Source: Pseudidiomarina indica (lineage in GTDB: Bacteria > Pseudomonadota > Gammaproteobacteria > Enterobacterales > Alteromonadaceae). From it: a stretch of DNA of 64,000 nucleotides. The stretch's first letter is position 1, and every line of letters starts with the position of its first letter. Positions 49,725-57,819 of this stretch are shown piece by piece. The notes beneath the pieces were generated by a model. It was given only the letters and a program-made list of their open reading frames with translations, was not told where the DNA came from and searched no databases. Made by a program: the position numbers and the translations under genes. The stretch is taken from positions 279,031-343,030 of the forward strand of contig JAJUHK010000002.1 in assembly GCA_029279945.1 (NCBI GenBank), read 5' to 3'.

Positions 49725-50708
49725 TTACAGCGAATAATAGTCGTTGACCGTTTCGATAAGAGCATCGAGTTCGGTCAACGGCAACGCATTAATACCGCCC
49801 GCGCCAGCCCGCCCCCCGCCATTGGGGTAGCGCGCGCAAATATCCCCGGCTCCCGAGCGATTACTTTGTGGCGCGCGCAAGTTAATGTAGTACGACTGAC
49901 CATCGGGGTTGAGGGTCACCATCACTATCGCCTGGTGCGGGAATTCTTCGGCAAGTTGGTTCGCCAAGGTACCGTTAATCCGCCGCGCCCAAGCCGCAGC
50001 GGGTAATAACACCGCCCGCAGAGCCGGGGTAGCGGCGAGCACCTCAGCAGATTGCGCCAACTCGATATCAGCGGCATAACCTTGCTGCAACCGCTTAAAC
50101 GGCGCCGTTGCTGAACCGTCAGCCACAACTGCCAGCGGTGATTCATAGGCCATCAACTGTTGATATAAAGTGGCCGGCGCGATATGCACGTCAGCCAAAC
50201 TCAACCCATAACTATTGTAATTCACCAGCATGCCCAGCTCACGCAACAGCTCCGCTGCGGCGGGCGAGAGCCCAAGACGCCGACACTGCTCATAAGCCTC
50301 AGCATAAAGGTTATCGCCAAAAGCGGCCGGCACCGCCCAAATAAGTTGGTTATGGCGCAGGTGAGCGCTTACCAACAGGCCTGTGTATACCGTCGGAGCG
50401 AAATCAAACAAGGTGACTAAGCGCTTGTGGGTTAGTTGGGTCGTGGCAAAATGATGGTCAATATAAGACACCGAACGCGCCACCTTCAGCAAGCGTGGCA
50501 GCTCAGCGCTGTTTTTATCAAATGGAAGATCGAGTACCTGAATATCAGCACCTTGTGCCTGCTGATCGGTAACATGCTGCAACAACGCATGGTCACGCTT
50601 AACACCGGTGACCAACAGTTGCTGTGAGGGCGCCACCGCAAACTCCTTACGGAGCTGGATAAGAGAGAAGATTCCATCCGCATCGCCGTTAAACACATCG
50701 ATGTTCAT
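49725..50708 (-). CDS. DHH family phosphoesterase-like protein
   Basis: 327 residues. Phosphoesterase motifs FNGDADG at about 6-12 and SYIDHHFA near 81-88 (the DHH motif), then a DHHA1-like C-terminal end with NGGGRAGAGGINAL. The family includes RecJ-like nucleases and nanoRNases/c-di-nucleotide phosphodiesterases; which substrate applies here is not clear. Gap of 17 nt to the upstream dehydratase gene suggests co-transcription. Confidence 0.85.
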   Translation of the reverse strand: MNIDVFNGDADGIFSLIQLRKEFAVAPSQQLLVTGVKRDHALLQHVTDQQAQGADIQVLDLPFDKNSAELPRLLKVARSVSYIDHHFATTQLTHKRLVTLFDFAPTVYTGLLVSAHLRHNQLIWAVPAAFGDNLYAEAYEQCRRLGLSPAAAELLRELGMLVNYNSYGLSLADVHIAPATLYQQLMAYESPLAVVADGSATAPFKRLQQGYAADIELAQSAEVLAATPALRAVLLPAAAWARRINGTLANQLAEEFPHQAIVMVTLNPDGQSYYINLRAPQSNRSGAGDICARYPNGGGRAGAGGINALPLTELDALIETVNDYYSL

Positions 50709-50725
50709 GGGATTCTCTCCTGTGG

Positions 50726-52636
50726 TTAGCTATTGTTATCGTGCTGTCGCCGCCATAACAAGTCGTTGACGCCAGGCTCGCTAGGACGATAACCGGCGGG
50801 AGCTGCGAGGAGCAAATCACGCAGCCGCTCAATACGGAAGTTTTGACAAGCGTCATCGAGTTGGTTAAGTAGCATCTCAAGCTGTGGCCACTCCCAGTAA
50901 TCTTCCATCGCCCGCATAATACGTGGATGTGAACATTCCACGACATTATCGCCAATCAGCAACTCTTCGTAGAGCTTCTCGCCGGGCCGCAAGCCGGTAA
51001 ATACGATTTCGATATCGCCATGGGGGTTTTGTTCGTCTTTAATTTCCAAGCCGGACAGCCGAATCATTTTTTTGGCGAGTTCAACAATACGCACCGGTTC
51101 ACCCATATCAAGTACAAACACGTCGCCGGATTTACCCATAGTGCCCGCCTGAATGACCAACTGTGATGCTTCCGGAATGGTCATAAAATAGCGGGTAATA
51201 TCAGGATGGGTTACCGTCAGTGGACCACCCGCTTCAATCTGCTGCTTAAACAATGGCACCACCGAACCCGACGACCCCAACACATTACCAAACCGCACCA
51301 TGGCAAAGCGTGTTGTCACACCCTCTCGGTTCGCTAAGGCTTGCAGTACTAATTCGGAAATTCGCTTCGTGGTACCCATCACATTGGTTGGGCGTACTGC
51401 TTTATCTGTGGACACCAGCACAAATTGCTCAACCCCTGCCTCAATAGCAGCTTCCGCAGTATGCCAAGTACCAAAGATATTATTGCGAACACCTTCCACC
51501 ATGTTGTATTCCACCAGTGGCACATGTTTATAGGCTGCCGCATGGTACAGCGTTTGCACTTTAAATGCGTTAAGCACAGCCGAAACTCGGTTACGTCGCT
51601 GCACAGTTCCGATAATAGGATAGATTGGAACACTAAGCTCCAAACGCTCTTTGAGCGTCTGCAATTCTTGCTCGATTTGGTACAACCCGTATTCAGATAG
51701 TTCATAAAGAACCAAGCCGGCCGGTTCTTGGCGAAGTATTTGGCGGCAAAGCTCACTACCAATCGAACCACCCGCCCCAGTCACCATAACCATCTTGCCA
51801 CGAATATGCTGTGCCATGAGATCAGGATTAGGATCAACAGGGTCACGACCTAACAAGTCCTCAACCCGAACATCTTGTAACGCATCGATTGCAAGGTCGC
51901 CATTTACCATATCAGCCATACCTGGCACGCTCTGAACTTTCACATTCAATGGCTCAAGTGAATCCAAGATTTTCTTACGCACAGCCCGAGGAGCTGATGG
52001 CAACGCCAGCAAAATACGTTCCACATGGTATTTCTTTATCGCTTCAGGCACTTGTTCAGGTGCAACCACTGGAATCCCTAACATGGTTGAGCGCTGCAAG
52101 CTTACATCGTCATCAACGAAGACAACGGGCAGGAACTGCTCACCATTATTTAATGCTTGAGCTAACTGTCGGCCTGCCGAGCCAGCGCCGTATATCATCA
52201 CCGGGGTTTTCGCTCGACTAATCATGCGGTGATATGCTTCACGCATCGCTAAACGGCTACCACCAATGAGCAGCATGGCCACGAGGGCATAATTTATGAC
52301 GGCGTTGGCAGGTAAGGTCACAGCAAACATTTTGGTTAACGCATATAGCCACAAGGTTGATACCGCCACACCAAACACCACCACGGCTAGCGCGCGCAGA
52401 CTCACATAACGCACAACGGCGCGGTACAAACCCAATTTAGTGAATAGCGCAATAGAACCGATGGTTAATGCCACATAAACAGCGAGCCATTCCCATCCAC
52501 GCGGCGGCAGTTCTAGGTTAAATGATAGGCAATAGGAAGCCACGAGCGCAGCTAAAATAGCTAGCGCATCGGTACAAAGACTAATGATTCGCTTTAAGGA
52601 ACGAGGTAGTTGTAGGAGTCTTGATAACAGCAGCAC
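50726..52636 (-). CDS. Membrane nucleotide-sugar 4,6-dehydratase (PglF/WbpM type)
   Basis: 636 residues: four N-terminal membrane segments, a first nucleotide-binding region (YGAGSAGRQLAQAL), then the dehydratase domain with NAD motif VTGAGGSIGSELCRQI near 285-300 and family segments DKAVRPTNVMGTTKR and FGNVLGSSGSVVPLF. Converts UDP-GlcNAc to the 4-keto-6-deoxy sugar, the first step to bacillosamine- or QuiNAc-type sugars. Together with the aminotransferase, acetyltransferase and sugar transferase at 55-58 kb it completes a bacillosamine-like route, though an unrelated cassette separates them. Confidence 0.93.
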   Translation of the reverse strand: MLLLSRLLQLPRSLKRIISLCTDALAILAALVASYCLSFNLELPPRGWEWLAVYVALTIGSIALFTKLGLYRAVVRYVSLRALAVVVFGVAVSTLWLYALTKMFAVTLPANAVINYALVAMLLIGGSRLAMREAYHRMISRAKTPVMIYGAGSAGRQLAQALNNGEQFLPVVFVDDDVSLQRSTMLGIPVVAPEQVPEAIKKYHVERILLALPSAPRAVRKKILDSLEPLNVKVQSVPGMADMVNGDLAIDALQDVRVEDLLGRDPVDPNPDLMAQHIRGKMVMVTGAGGSIGSELCRQILRQEPAGLVLYELSEYGLYQIEQELQTLKERLELSVPIYPIIGTVQRRNRVSAVLNAFKVQTLYHAAAYKHVPLVEYNMVEGVRNNIFGTWHTAEAAIEAGVEQFVLVSTDKAVRPTNVMGTTKRISELVLQALANREGVTTRFAMVRFGNVLGSSGSVVPLFKQQIEAGGPLTVTHPDITRYFMTIPEASQLVIQAGTMGKSGDVFVLDMGEPVRIVELAKKMIRLSGLEIKDEQNPHGDIEIVFTGLRPGEKLYEELLIGDNVVECSHPRIMRAMEDYWEWPQLEMLLNQLDDACQNFRIERLRDLLLAAPAGYRPSEPGVNDLLWRRQHDNNS

Positions 52637-52710
52637 AAGTTTTCTTCCATTGAAATGTTTTCCAAGTATAACGTTGTTAAGGTTGTGTTACAAGAATAGC
52701 AATGTAAAAT

Positions 52711-52740
52711 AAGTGTTTAAGTATTTTCCCTTAAACACTT
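52711..52740. other. Hairpin in the gap before csrA
   Basis: Perfect 11-bp stem AAGTGTTTAAG (52711-52721) and CTTAAACACTT (52730-52740) with an 8-nt loop, between the divergent dehydratase and csrA genes. No T-tract on the plus strand. It could be an operator or a leader structure. Confidence 0.4.
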
Positions 52741-52809
52741 GTCATTGCACAAAAAATGTTGCATGTTAATGTACAGTGAATCGAAGATGTGTTGGGGAGT
52801 ACCATTTAA

Positions 52810-52989
52810 ATGTTAATTTTAACTCGCAGAATTGGCGAGACATTAAAAATTGGTGACGATGTTGATGTGGTCGTTCTTGCAGTCAAGGGAAATCAAGTAC
52901 GCTTAGGCGTCAATGCCCCGAAGGATGTAAACGTTCACCGTGAGGAAATCTATCTCCGCATCCAAGAAGAAAAGGAAAAGGAAGATTAG
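52810..52989 (+). CDS. csrA: CsrA-family carbon storage regulator
   Basis: RNA-binding homodimer that controls translation at GGA motifs. 59 codons by my translation: [18 protein letters not shown], then [16 protein letters not shown] and [13 protein letters not shown], matching CsrA throughout including the RNA-contacting L4 and R44-type residues. GGGGAG lies 10 nt before the ATG. The usual csrA of gammaproteobacteria sits near recA-alaS, so this one, in a polysaccharide locus, is probably a second copy. Confidence 0.93.
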   Translation: MLILTRRIGETLKIGDDVDVVVLAVKGNQVRLGVNAPKDVNVHREEIYLRIQEEKEKED

Positions 52990-53026
52990 ATTAGCCTAAT
53001 AACCATCAAAAAAAGGAACTAGCAAT

Positions 53027-53287
53027 ATGGCTAAGCTTTTCGACCTCATTACAGAGGAAGAGTTAATTCACTGCATCGATGTTTGGACAAATGGTATGGG
53101 ACAACCGAAATACCGTTATCTAAACGAAAAATTCATCAACCAAGTGAAGGAGCTTTTGCTGCAGTCCGAATCACTACCATTAATGATAGAGGAGGCTCAA
53201 GCCTTTAGACTGAATGGGAAGTTTGACACTAATGCAACGCTTATAGACGAAGTGTTTAACTACCTAGATAAAACGCTGTTGCACTAA
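53027..53287 (+). CDS. Small hypothetical protein downstream of csrA
   Basis: 86 residues, mixed acidic, mostly helical by appearance; opening MAKLFDLITEEELIHCIDVW and middle region NEKFINQVKELLLQSE. AAGGA lies about 9 nt before the ATG. It is 37 nt after csrA on the same strand, so probably co-transcribed. I do not recognise the family. A bulged hairpin CAGCCGTTGT/ACAACCGGCTG at 53361-53385 may end the transcript. Confidence 0.65.
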   Translation: MAKLFDLITEEELIHCIDVWTNGMGQPKYRYLNEKFINQVKELLLQSESLPLMIEEAQAFRLNGKFDTNATLIDEVFNYLDKTLLH

Positions 53288-53770
53288 GGTGCCGCACGTC
53301 TGAGTGTACTCCTCAACGATTCACTATTTTAAAAGCCACCCTTAGTAGAGGATCACGTTGCAGCCGTTGTTGACACAACCGGCTGTTTGTACACCCCTTC
53401 CCTTTATGACATGAAATGTAAGAAGGGATAAGACAAGACTCACTATAATAACTATTTGCTTCACGCTAGCTTCCTCATTTGCACTTGTGCAGTTACATGG
53501 ATATAGACCAAAAGGATTGATTGCTCCAGCAACATCAACCCACGGGATACCAATCCAAGATTGAGTACCTATCTTGATGCCTCTGGTTTGCGCCTTGCCA
53601 AGGCCATGACCGAACCCGAGAGCGGAGCGACTCCCAGAGCTCCTATTGAACTTCTGGAAAGGTTAGCCAATTTAAAGGCGAAAGGTACGCGGACACCGTG
53701 AAAGACTCTTGATAGAAAGTAGACCTATGTAACCAAAATTAGTTACATCGGCAATTGTAACAGTATTAGG
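53288..53770. other. Gene-poor gap with short open-frame relic
   Basis: No convincing gene. A hairpin at 53361-53385 may end the csrA transcript. A plus-strand frame stays open from 53507 to a TGA at 53699-53701; its last 31 codons from ATG 53606 look protein-like (RAPIELLERLANLKAKG) and may be the tail of a decayed gene. The right end holds two operator-like dyads, listed separately. Confidence 0.5.
53727..53748. promoter_or_regulatory. Operator-like dyad B1, 3' of the satD-DUF3307 pair
   Basis: ATGTAAC-CAAAATTA-GTTACAT, a perfect 7-bp dyad with 8-nt spacer. Same form as the two dyads upstream of the pair. Confidence 0.55.
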
Positions 53771-53775
53771 TTACA
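53756..53775. promoter_or_regulatory. Operator-like dyad B2 over the DUF3307 stop codon
   Basis: TGTAAC-AGTATTAG-GTTACA, same 6+8+6 geometry. Its right arm contains the stop codon of the DUF3307 gene. Confidence 0.5.
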
Positions 53776-54565
53776 TTCCTAATCCTAACGCTCCCCATGC
53801 AATAATGCCGACCAGCAATACAATGCCAAAACTAGCTAGCGTCCCGAGCAAAACATATTCATTGAGTTTGGTATTTCTGCCAACGTTTTCTCCATACCGA
53901 AGTACCGATTTTGCCGCAATGATAAAGCCAATCGCTGTGAACTGATTCACAAAAATTAAAGTCAAAATTACCGCGCGCTCTATATAACCAATCAATTTGC
54001 CTGCTTTCGGAATCTGCGTGTTGTTATTGTCAAAGGCATAGGGCGAAAGTAACAACACTACTAAAATTGAGGTGGGCTTAAGAATAAGTAGGTACGCACC
54101 AACAATAATGAAATGATTCACGGTAATCATGTCGGAAAAATGATTCAGATGGTCGAATAGCCAAGCCCATACAGCAAATATCCAAACAAGATGGGCAATT
54201 TGGTCGACAACTAGAGTGATCGCGGCGTTATCATTCGACTTGCTAAAACAACTCAATGCAGACTTTATCAAGTCAATCACAAGGTGCCCCAGCGCAATTA
54301 TCGCAACCGTCAGCCAGATATTTTCATGACTTAGCAGAATCACGTCCATAGCTTGCAACAGAAATAGTAAAAGCGACATCAATAGCGCGTGAATAAACAT
54401 GTGTAACAAGTGCACAGGGATGACACCGAGTTGTAGCTTATGCACCACCAATGGCTTGTGTTCTGAGCCAAAGCGTTTAGCATCGACCATTGCTTTACTC
54501 TGCAAATAAAAATCGCCAAGAATATGGCATATAACCAAACTCGCCAAGATCAGGTAATCATTCAT
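53771..54565 (-). CDS. DUF3307 polytopic membrane protein
   Basis: 264 residues, about seven membrane segments. Polar signatures recur at membrane borders: HILGDFYLQSKAM near 14-26, HALLM, HLVIDLIKSA and DQIAHLVW. Conserved His/Asp at such places could form a metal or catalytic site, but no activity is known for the family. The start overlaps the SatD stop by 8 nt, so the two are coupled. Paired SatD and DUF3307 genes are a recurrent arrangement. Confidence 0.85.
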   Translation of the reverse strand: MNDYLILASLVICHILGDFYLQSKAMVDAKRFGSEHKPLVVHKLQLGVIPVHLLHMFIHALLMSLLLFLLQAMDVILLSHENIWLTVAIIALGHLVIDLIKSALSCFSKSNDNAAITLVVDQIAHLVWIFAVWAWLFDHLNHFSDMITVNHFIIVGAYLLILKPTSILVVLLLSPYAFDNNNTQIPKAGKLIGYIERAVILTLIFVNQFTAIGFIIAAKSVLRYGENVGRNTKLNEYVLLGTLASFGIVLLVGIIAWGALGLGM

Positions 54566-55199
54566 TAGCTGCCTCTACTTGCTGTTTTATCAATGCTTCG
54601 GCATAAGTCAAATAGGCATCGACGGCGTTATAGGCCCCGGCGTTTAAAAGCTTAGTTGTGTTCGCTCGACTCTTGCCAAGGCGCACCGCTAGCGATTTAT
54701 GAGGTTCATTTGGGTGGAGTAAATAATAGTAAAGTACCAGTGCCTCTGTTTTGGTTAGCGAGGACAAATGTGCATCAAACAGCATGATGGTAACGCTCAA
54801 ATGCCGCTCCAGTTCAGGCTGAGAAGAGGAAAATCGAAGCAGCTCCGATTTCATATTGTCTAACTGATGCCCAGAACGCACAAACGCATCACCGGTTGAG
54901 CTCTTAACATTATTACGCAGCCTATCGATCGTTCCAATAGCAATGCTCTGGCGCACATCCATTTGCTCTGCTAATAACGCTAGTCGAATAAACGCAGCCA
55001 CTCTCAGCGCATGTTCAGGTTGGTGTAGAACCAATTGAAACTCATCACCGCGAAAAATATCAAACTGTAGTCGATACATAGCTGCAAGATCAGTAAGCAA
55101 TTCATCCAGCTGCTTTAAGAACCGCTCATATTTTTGGAGCTCGACTCTCTGCGAACCGACAATATCGCCGGTAATCACGGCCGCAAGTTGCGTCATCAT
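54558..55199 (-). CDS. SatD-family protein: cyclase-like domain plus HTH
   Basis: 213 residues from ATG 55199 (AGG 6 nt upstream; TTG 55205 and ATG 55196 are open). The N-terminal two thirds has the motif order of a class III nucleotidyl cyclase: ITGDIVGSQ with Asp12, IFRGDEFQLV with Asp52, IAIGTI near 86-91, and TGDAFVRSGHQLD near 102-114. These correspond to FxDIVGFT, GD, GIHTG and GxxVNxAxRL. The C-terminal part, about 147-188, reads as a helix-turn-helix (KTEALVLYYYLL then KSLAVRLGKSRANTTKLL). The family name is established; the cyclase reading is my inference. Confidence 0.85.
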   Translation of the reverse strand: MMTQLAAVITGDIVGSQRVELQKYERFLKQLDELLTDLAAMYRLQFDIFRGDEFQLVLHQPEHALRVAAFIRLALLAEQMDVRQSIAIGTIDRLRNNVKSSTGDAFVRSGHQLDNMKSELLRFSSSQPELERHLSVTIMLFDAHLSSLTKTEALVLYYYLLHPNEPHKSLAVRLGKSRANTTKLLNAGAYNAVDAYLTYAEALIKQQVEAANE

Positions 55200-55236
55200 A
55201 ATCAACCTACCGATTAGCGTTTATTGAATGGCTTTA

Positions 55237-55265
55237 AAAGTAACCGAATTAAGTTACTTTTGCAA
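55237..55265 (-). promoter_or_regulatory. Candidate satD promoter containing dyad A1
   Basis: On the minus strand: -35 TTGCAA (55265-55260), 17-bp spacer, -10 TACTTT (55242-55237). Dyad A1, AAGTAAC-CGAATTAA-GTTACTT (55238-55259), covers the spacer and -10, a classic place for repression, plausibly by the HTH of SatD itself. Confidence 0.5.
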
Positions 55266-55266
55266 A

Positions 55267-55286
55267 TGTAACCAAATATGGTCACT
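55267..55286. promoter_or_regulatory. Operator-like dyad A2 upstream of the satD promoter
   Basis: TGTAAC-CAAATATG-GTCACT, same geometry with two changes in the right arm, just upstream of the -35. A third, direct-repeat GTAAC pair lies at 55330-55340. Confidence 0.45.
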
Positions 55287-55403
55287 AACGCCAAATCACA
55301 TCATAACCGGTCATTTGAACGCAAAAAGGGTAACCGTAACAGCAACCACACCTATTCAGCCATAGTTTAAATCCATAAGCTACCTCCACGCACCACATAC
55401 AAA

Positions 55404-56579
55404 CTAACGCTGGGCCAATGAGAGTACTTCCCGAATCACTGCACAGGTCTTTTCTATCTCAGCATTTGTTAGGGTTGGATGCACCAAAAACATAAGTGAT
55501 GTTTCACCAAGTTCTTTGGCGTTAGGCAATGGCTCAGTTGGACGCCATCCCGTATTATCAAACGCTTTCTCCAAGTACACTTCAGAGCATGAGCCTTGGT
55601 AACAAGGTACGCCACGTGCCACAATTTCCTCAATAATGCGGTCACGGCTCCAACCATCCGCTAACATGTCAGGTTCAATAAAGCAGTAATGCTTATAGCA
55701 GGCGTGCTCCATGTAATCAGGAACTTTTGGTGTACGGACAAGCGAAAGGTCTGCGCAAGCGTCAGTGATCATTGCAGTATTACGACGGCGGGCTGCAGTC
55801 CACTCAGCCATACGTTTTAACTGAATTCGGCCAAGCACTGCTTGAACTTCCATCATACGCCAGTTGGTACCAAAGCTTTCATGTAACCATCGAAATCCTG
55901 GCGGGTGCTCACGCTCATAAACAGCTTCATAACTTTTACCGTGGTCTTTAAAGCTCCACATTTTGCGCCATAATGTTTCATCATTGGTGGTGACCATGCC
56001 GCCTTCACCACCGGTCGTCATGATTTTGTCTTGGCAGAAAGACCAAGCACCAACATGGCCAATACTCCCGACAGAGCGGCCTTTATATGTTGCGCCATGG
56101 GCTTGAGCACAGTCTTCAATCACATAGAGGCCATGCTTGTCAGCTAGCGCCATAATGGCGTCCATTTCAGCAGGCCGACCGGCCAAATGCACCACCACAA
56201 TGGCTTTGGTACGTGGTGTGATCACCGGCTCAATGGTGTGTGCTTCAATGTTTTGCGAGTCACGATCAACATCAGCAAAAACAGGGGTAGCACCTGCATT
56301 TACGACGGTCGAAATAGAGGCAATAAAAGTACGCGGCGTGACGATGACTTCATCGCCCGCGCCTACGCCCAAAGCCATTAAAGCAACATCCAGCGCTAAG
56401 GTACCGTTACTTAGAGCGACAGCATATGACGCATCAGCCCAAGCAGCAAACTCTTTTTCAAACTCACGGCACTCAATGCCGGTCCAGTAATTGACACGGT
56501 TGGATAAAATAACATCATGTACAGCCTTGGCCTCTTCCTCGGTAAAGGAAGGCCAAGGGGAAAATGGAGTGTTAAGCAT
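55404..56579 (-). CDS. DegT/DnrJ/EryC1-type sugar aminotransferase (PglE-like)
   Basis: PLP-dependent aminotransferase that aminates the 4-keto sugar from the dehydratase. 391 residues. The PLP lysine is Lys185 in FCQDKIMTTGGEGGM; substrate-site segments SNGTLALDVALMALG near 57-71 and VIEDCAQAHGA near 153-163. Followed on the same strand by no closely linked gene; its 3' end faces the satD promoter region. Bacillosamine-type PglE is the likeliest role given its neighbours. Confidence 0.92.
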   Translation of the reverse strand: MLNTPFSPWPSFTEEEAKAVHDVILSNRVNYWTGIECREFEKEFAAWADASYAVALSNGTLALDVALMALGVGAGDEVIVTPRTFIASISTVVNAGATPVFADVDRDSQNIEAHTIEPVITPRTKAIVVVHLAGRPAEMDAIMALADKHGLYVIEDCAQAHGATYKGRSVGSIGHVGAWSFCQDKIMTTGGEGGMVTTNDETLWRKMWSFKDHGKSYEAVYEREHPPGFRWLHESFGTNWRMMEVQAVLGRIQLKRMAEWTAARRRNTAMITDACADLSLVRTPKVPDYMEHACYKHYCFIEPDMLADGWSRDRIIEEIVARGVPCYQGSCSEVYLEKAFDNTGWRPTEPLPNAKELGETSLMFLVHPTLTNAEIEKTCAVIREVLSLAQR

Positions 56580-56608
56580 TAAATACCTTCAGAAGAAAAC
56601 GAAAACCA

Positions 56609-57226
56609 CTATCGGACCCGTGCCGGAACGCCCACCGCCACACAGTCATCCGGCATATTCGAAACTACCACCGCACCGGCACCCACCGTAACGCCGCTGC
56701 CGATCTCAACCAACTGTTTTACGGAAGCACCGATGCCCACCCAGCTCCGCTCACCGACGCAAACACCTCCAGCCAAGCGGGCTCCAGGGCTAATATGCAC
56801 CGCATCCCCCAATACACAATCATGATCGATGGATGCAGCGGTATTGATGATCACACCCATGCCGATACGGCAGTCCACGTTAACTACTGCTCCGGCAAAA
56901 AGCACCGAGCCTGCGCCGACTTCAGCATAACGGCTCACTATTGCAGAAGGATGGATCAACACAGGCAACTGCGCGCCCTGCTCAAGCAAGGCCTGCAATT
57001 TGGATTGGCGGATGTAATTATTACCAATGGCCACCAACACCCCGTCAAACTCGGCCAAACGATCCGTGAGCAACTGGGTATCACCCTCAATAGACCAAGC
57101 ACCATTGCTGGTCTTGGCAGGCCACGCATCATCAAAAAAACTGACTGACTCCCAGCCACACAACTCAGCACAGTCAGCAACCACCTTTCCATGGCCGCTG
57201 GCTCCCAGAATCGCCAGCTTCTTCAT
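56609..57226 (-). CDS. PglD/NeuD-type sugar O/N-acetyltransferase
   Basis: 205 residues. N-terminal sugar-binding fold opening LAILGASGHGKVVADCA, then a left-handed beta-helix of hexapeptide repeats (VGAGSVLFAGAVVNVDCRIG, INTAASIDHDCVLG, ARLAGGVCVG, VTVGAGAVV). The catalytic His is in SIDHDCVLG. Would acetylate the 4-amino group to give the di-N-acetyl sugar. Overlaps the sugar transferase gene by 4 nt. Confidence 0.92.
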   Translation of the reverse strand: MKKLAILGASGHGKVVADCAELCGWESVSFFDDAWPAKTSNGAWSIEGDTQLLTDRLAEFDGVLVAIGNNYIRQSKLQALLEQGAQLPVLIHPSAIVSRYAEVGAGSVLFAGAVVNVDCRIGMGVIINTAASIDHDCVLGDAVHISPGARLAGGVCVGERSWVGIGASVKQLVEIGSGVTVGAGAVVVSNMPDDCVAVGVPARVR

Positions 57227-57819
57227 GAGTCGTTGCCAGTAAATTTGGCCATGGTCGCCTCCCCTTCCGCACTGATGCCGTCACGCACCAACACCTTCTT
57301 CACTGTCAGGAACAGAATCTTGATATCGAACCACAGCGAGCGGTTGTCCACATACCATACGTCGAGCTTGAACTTCTCATCCCAGCTGAGCGAGTTACGC
57401 CCATTCACCTGCGCCCAGCCCGTTACCCCCGGGCGCACCTCATGGCGACGATACTGATCTGGTGAATACAAAGGCAGGTACTCCATCAACAAGGGACGAG
57501 GTCCAACCAGACTCATATCGCCCTTGAGTACGTTCCACAGCTCCGGCAGCTCATCCAGACTGGAAGAGCGCAGAAACTGGCCGAAAGGGGTCAGTCGTTC
57601 AGAGTCTGGTAAAGGATTACCCTGAGCATCAACTGCATCCTTCATGGTGCGGAATTTAACCATCTGGAAAGGCTTACCATTCAAGCCGGGACGGGTTTGA
57701 CGAAAAAATACCGGAGAGCCAAGATTGCGGCGAACCTGCCACGCAATTATAGCGATAACTGGAGATAGTAGTAACAATCCCAAAAGTGACGCAGCAATGT
57801 CAAAAACACGTTTAATCAT
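57223..57819 (-). CDS. PglC-type phosphoglycosyl transferase
   Basis: Initiating enzyme that moves a sugar-phosphate onto the polyprenol carrier. ATG 57819 (MIKRVFDIAAS) gives 198 residues, the length of the monotopic small form; an earlier start inside the GT gene is less likely. Membrane-entering helix about 5-27, then MVKFRTMKDAVDAQG, the catalytic pair in SSSLDELPELWNVLKGDMSLVGPRP, and RHEVRPGVTGWAQVNGRN. Overlaps the GT4 gene by 8 nt. Confidence 0.94.
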   Translation of the reverse strand: MIKRVFDIAASLLGLLLLSPVIAIIAWQVRRNLGSPVFFRQTRPGLNGKPFQMVKFRTMKDAVDAQGNPLPDSERLTPFGQFLRSSSLDELPELWNVLKGDMSLVGPRPLLMEYLPLYSPDQYRRHEVRPGVTGWAQVNGRNSLSWDEKFKLDVWYVDNRSLWFDIKILFLTVKKVLVRDGISAEGEATMAKFTGNDS

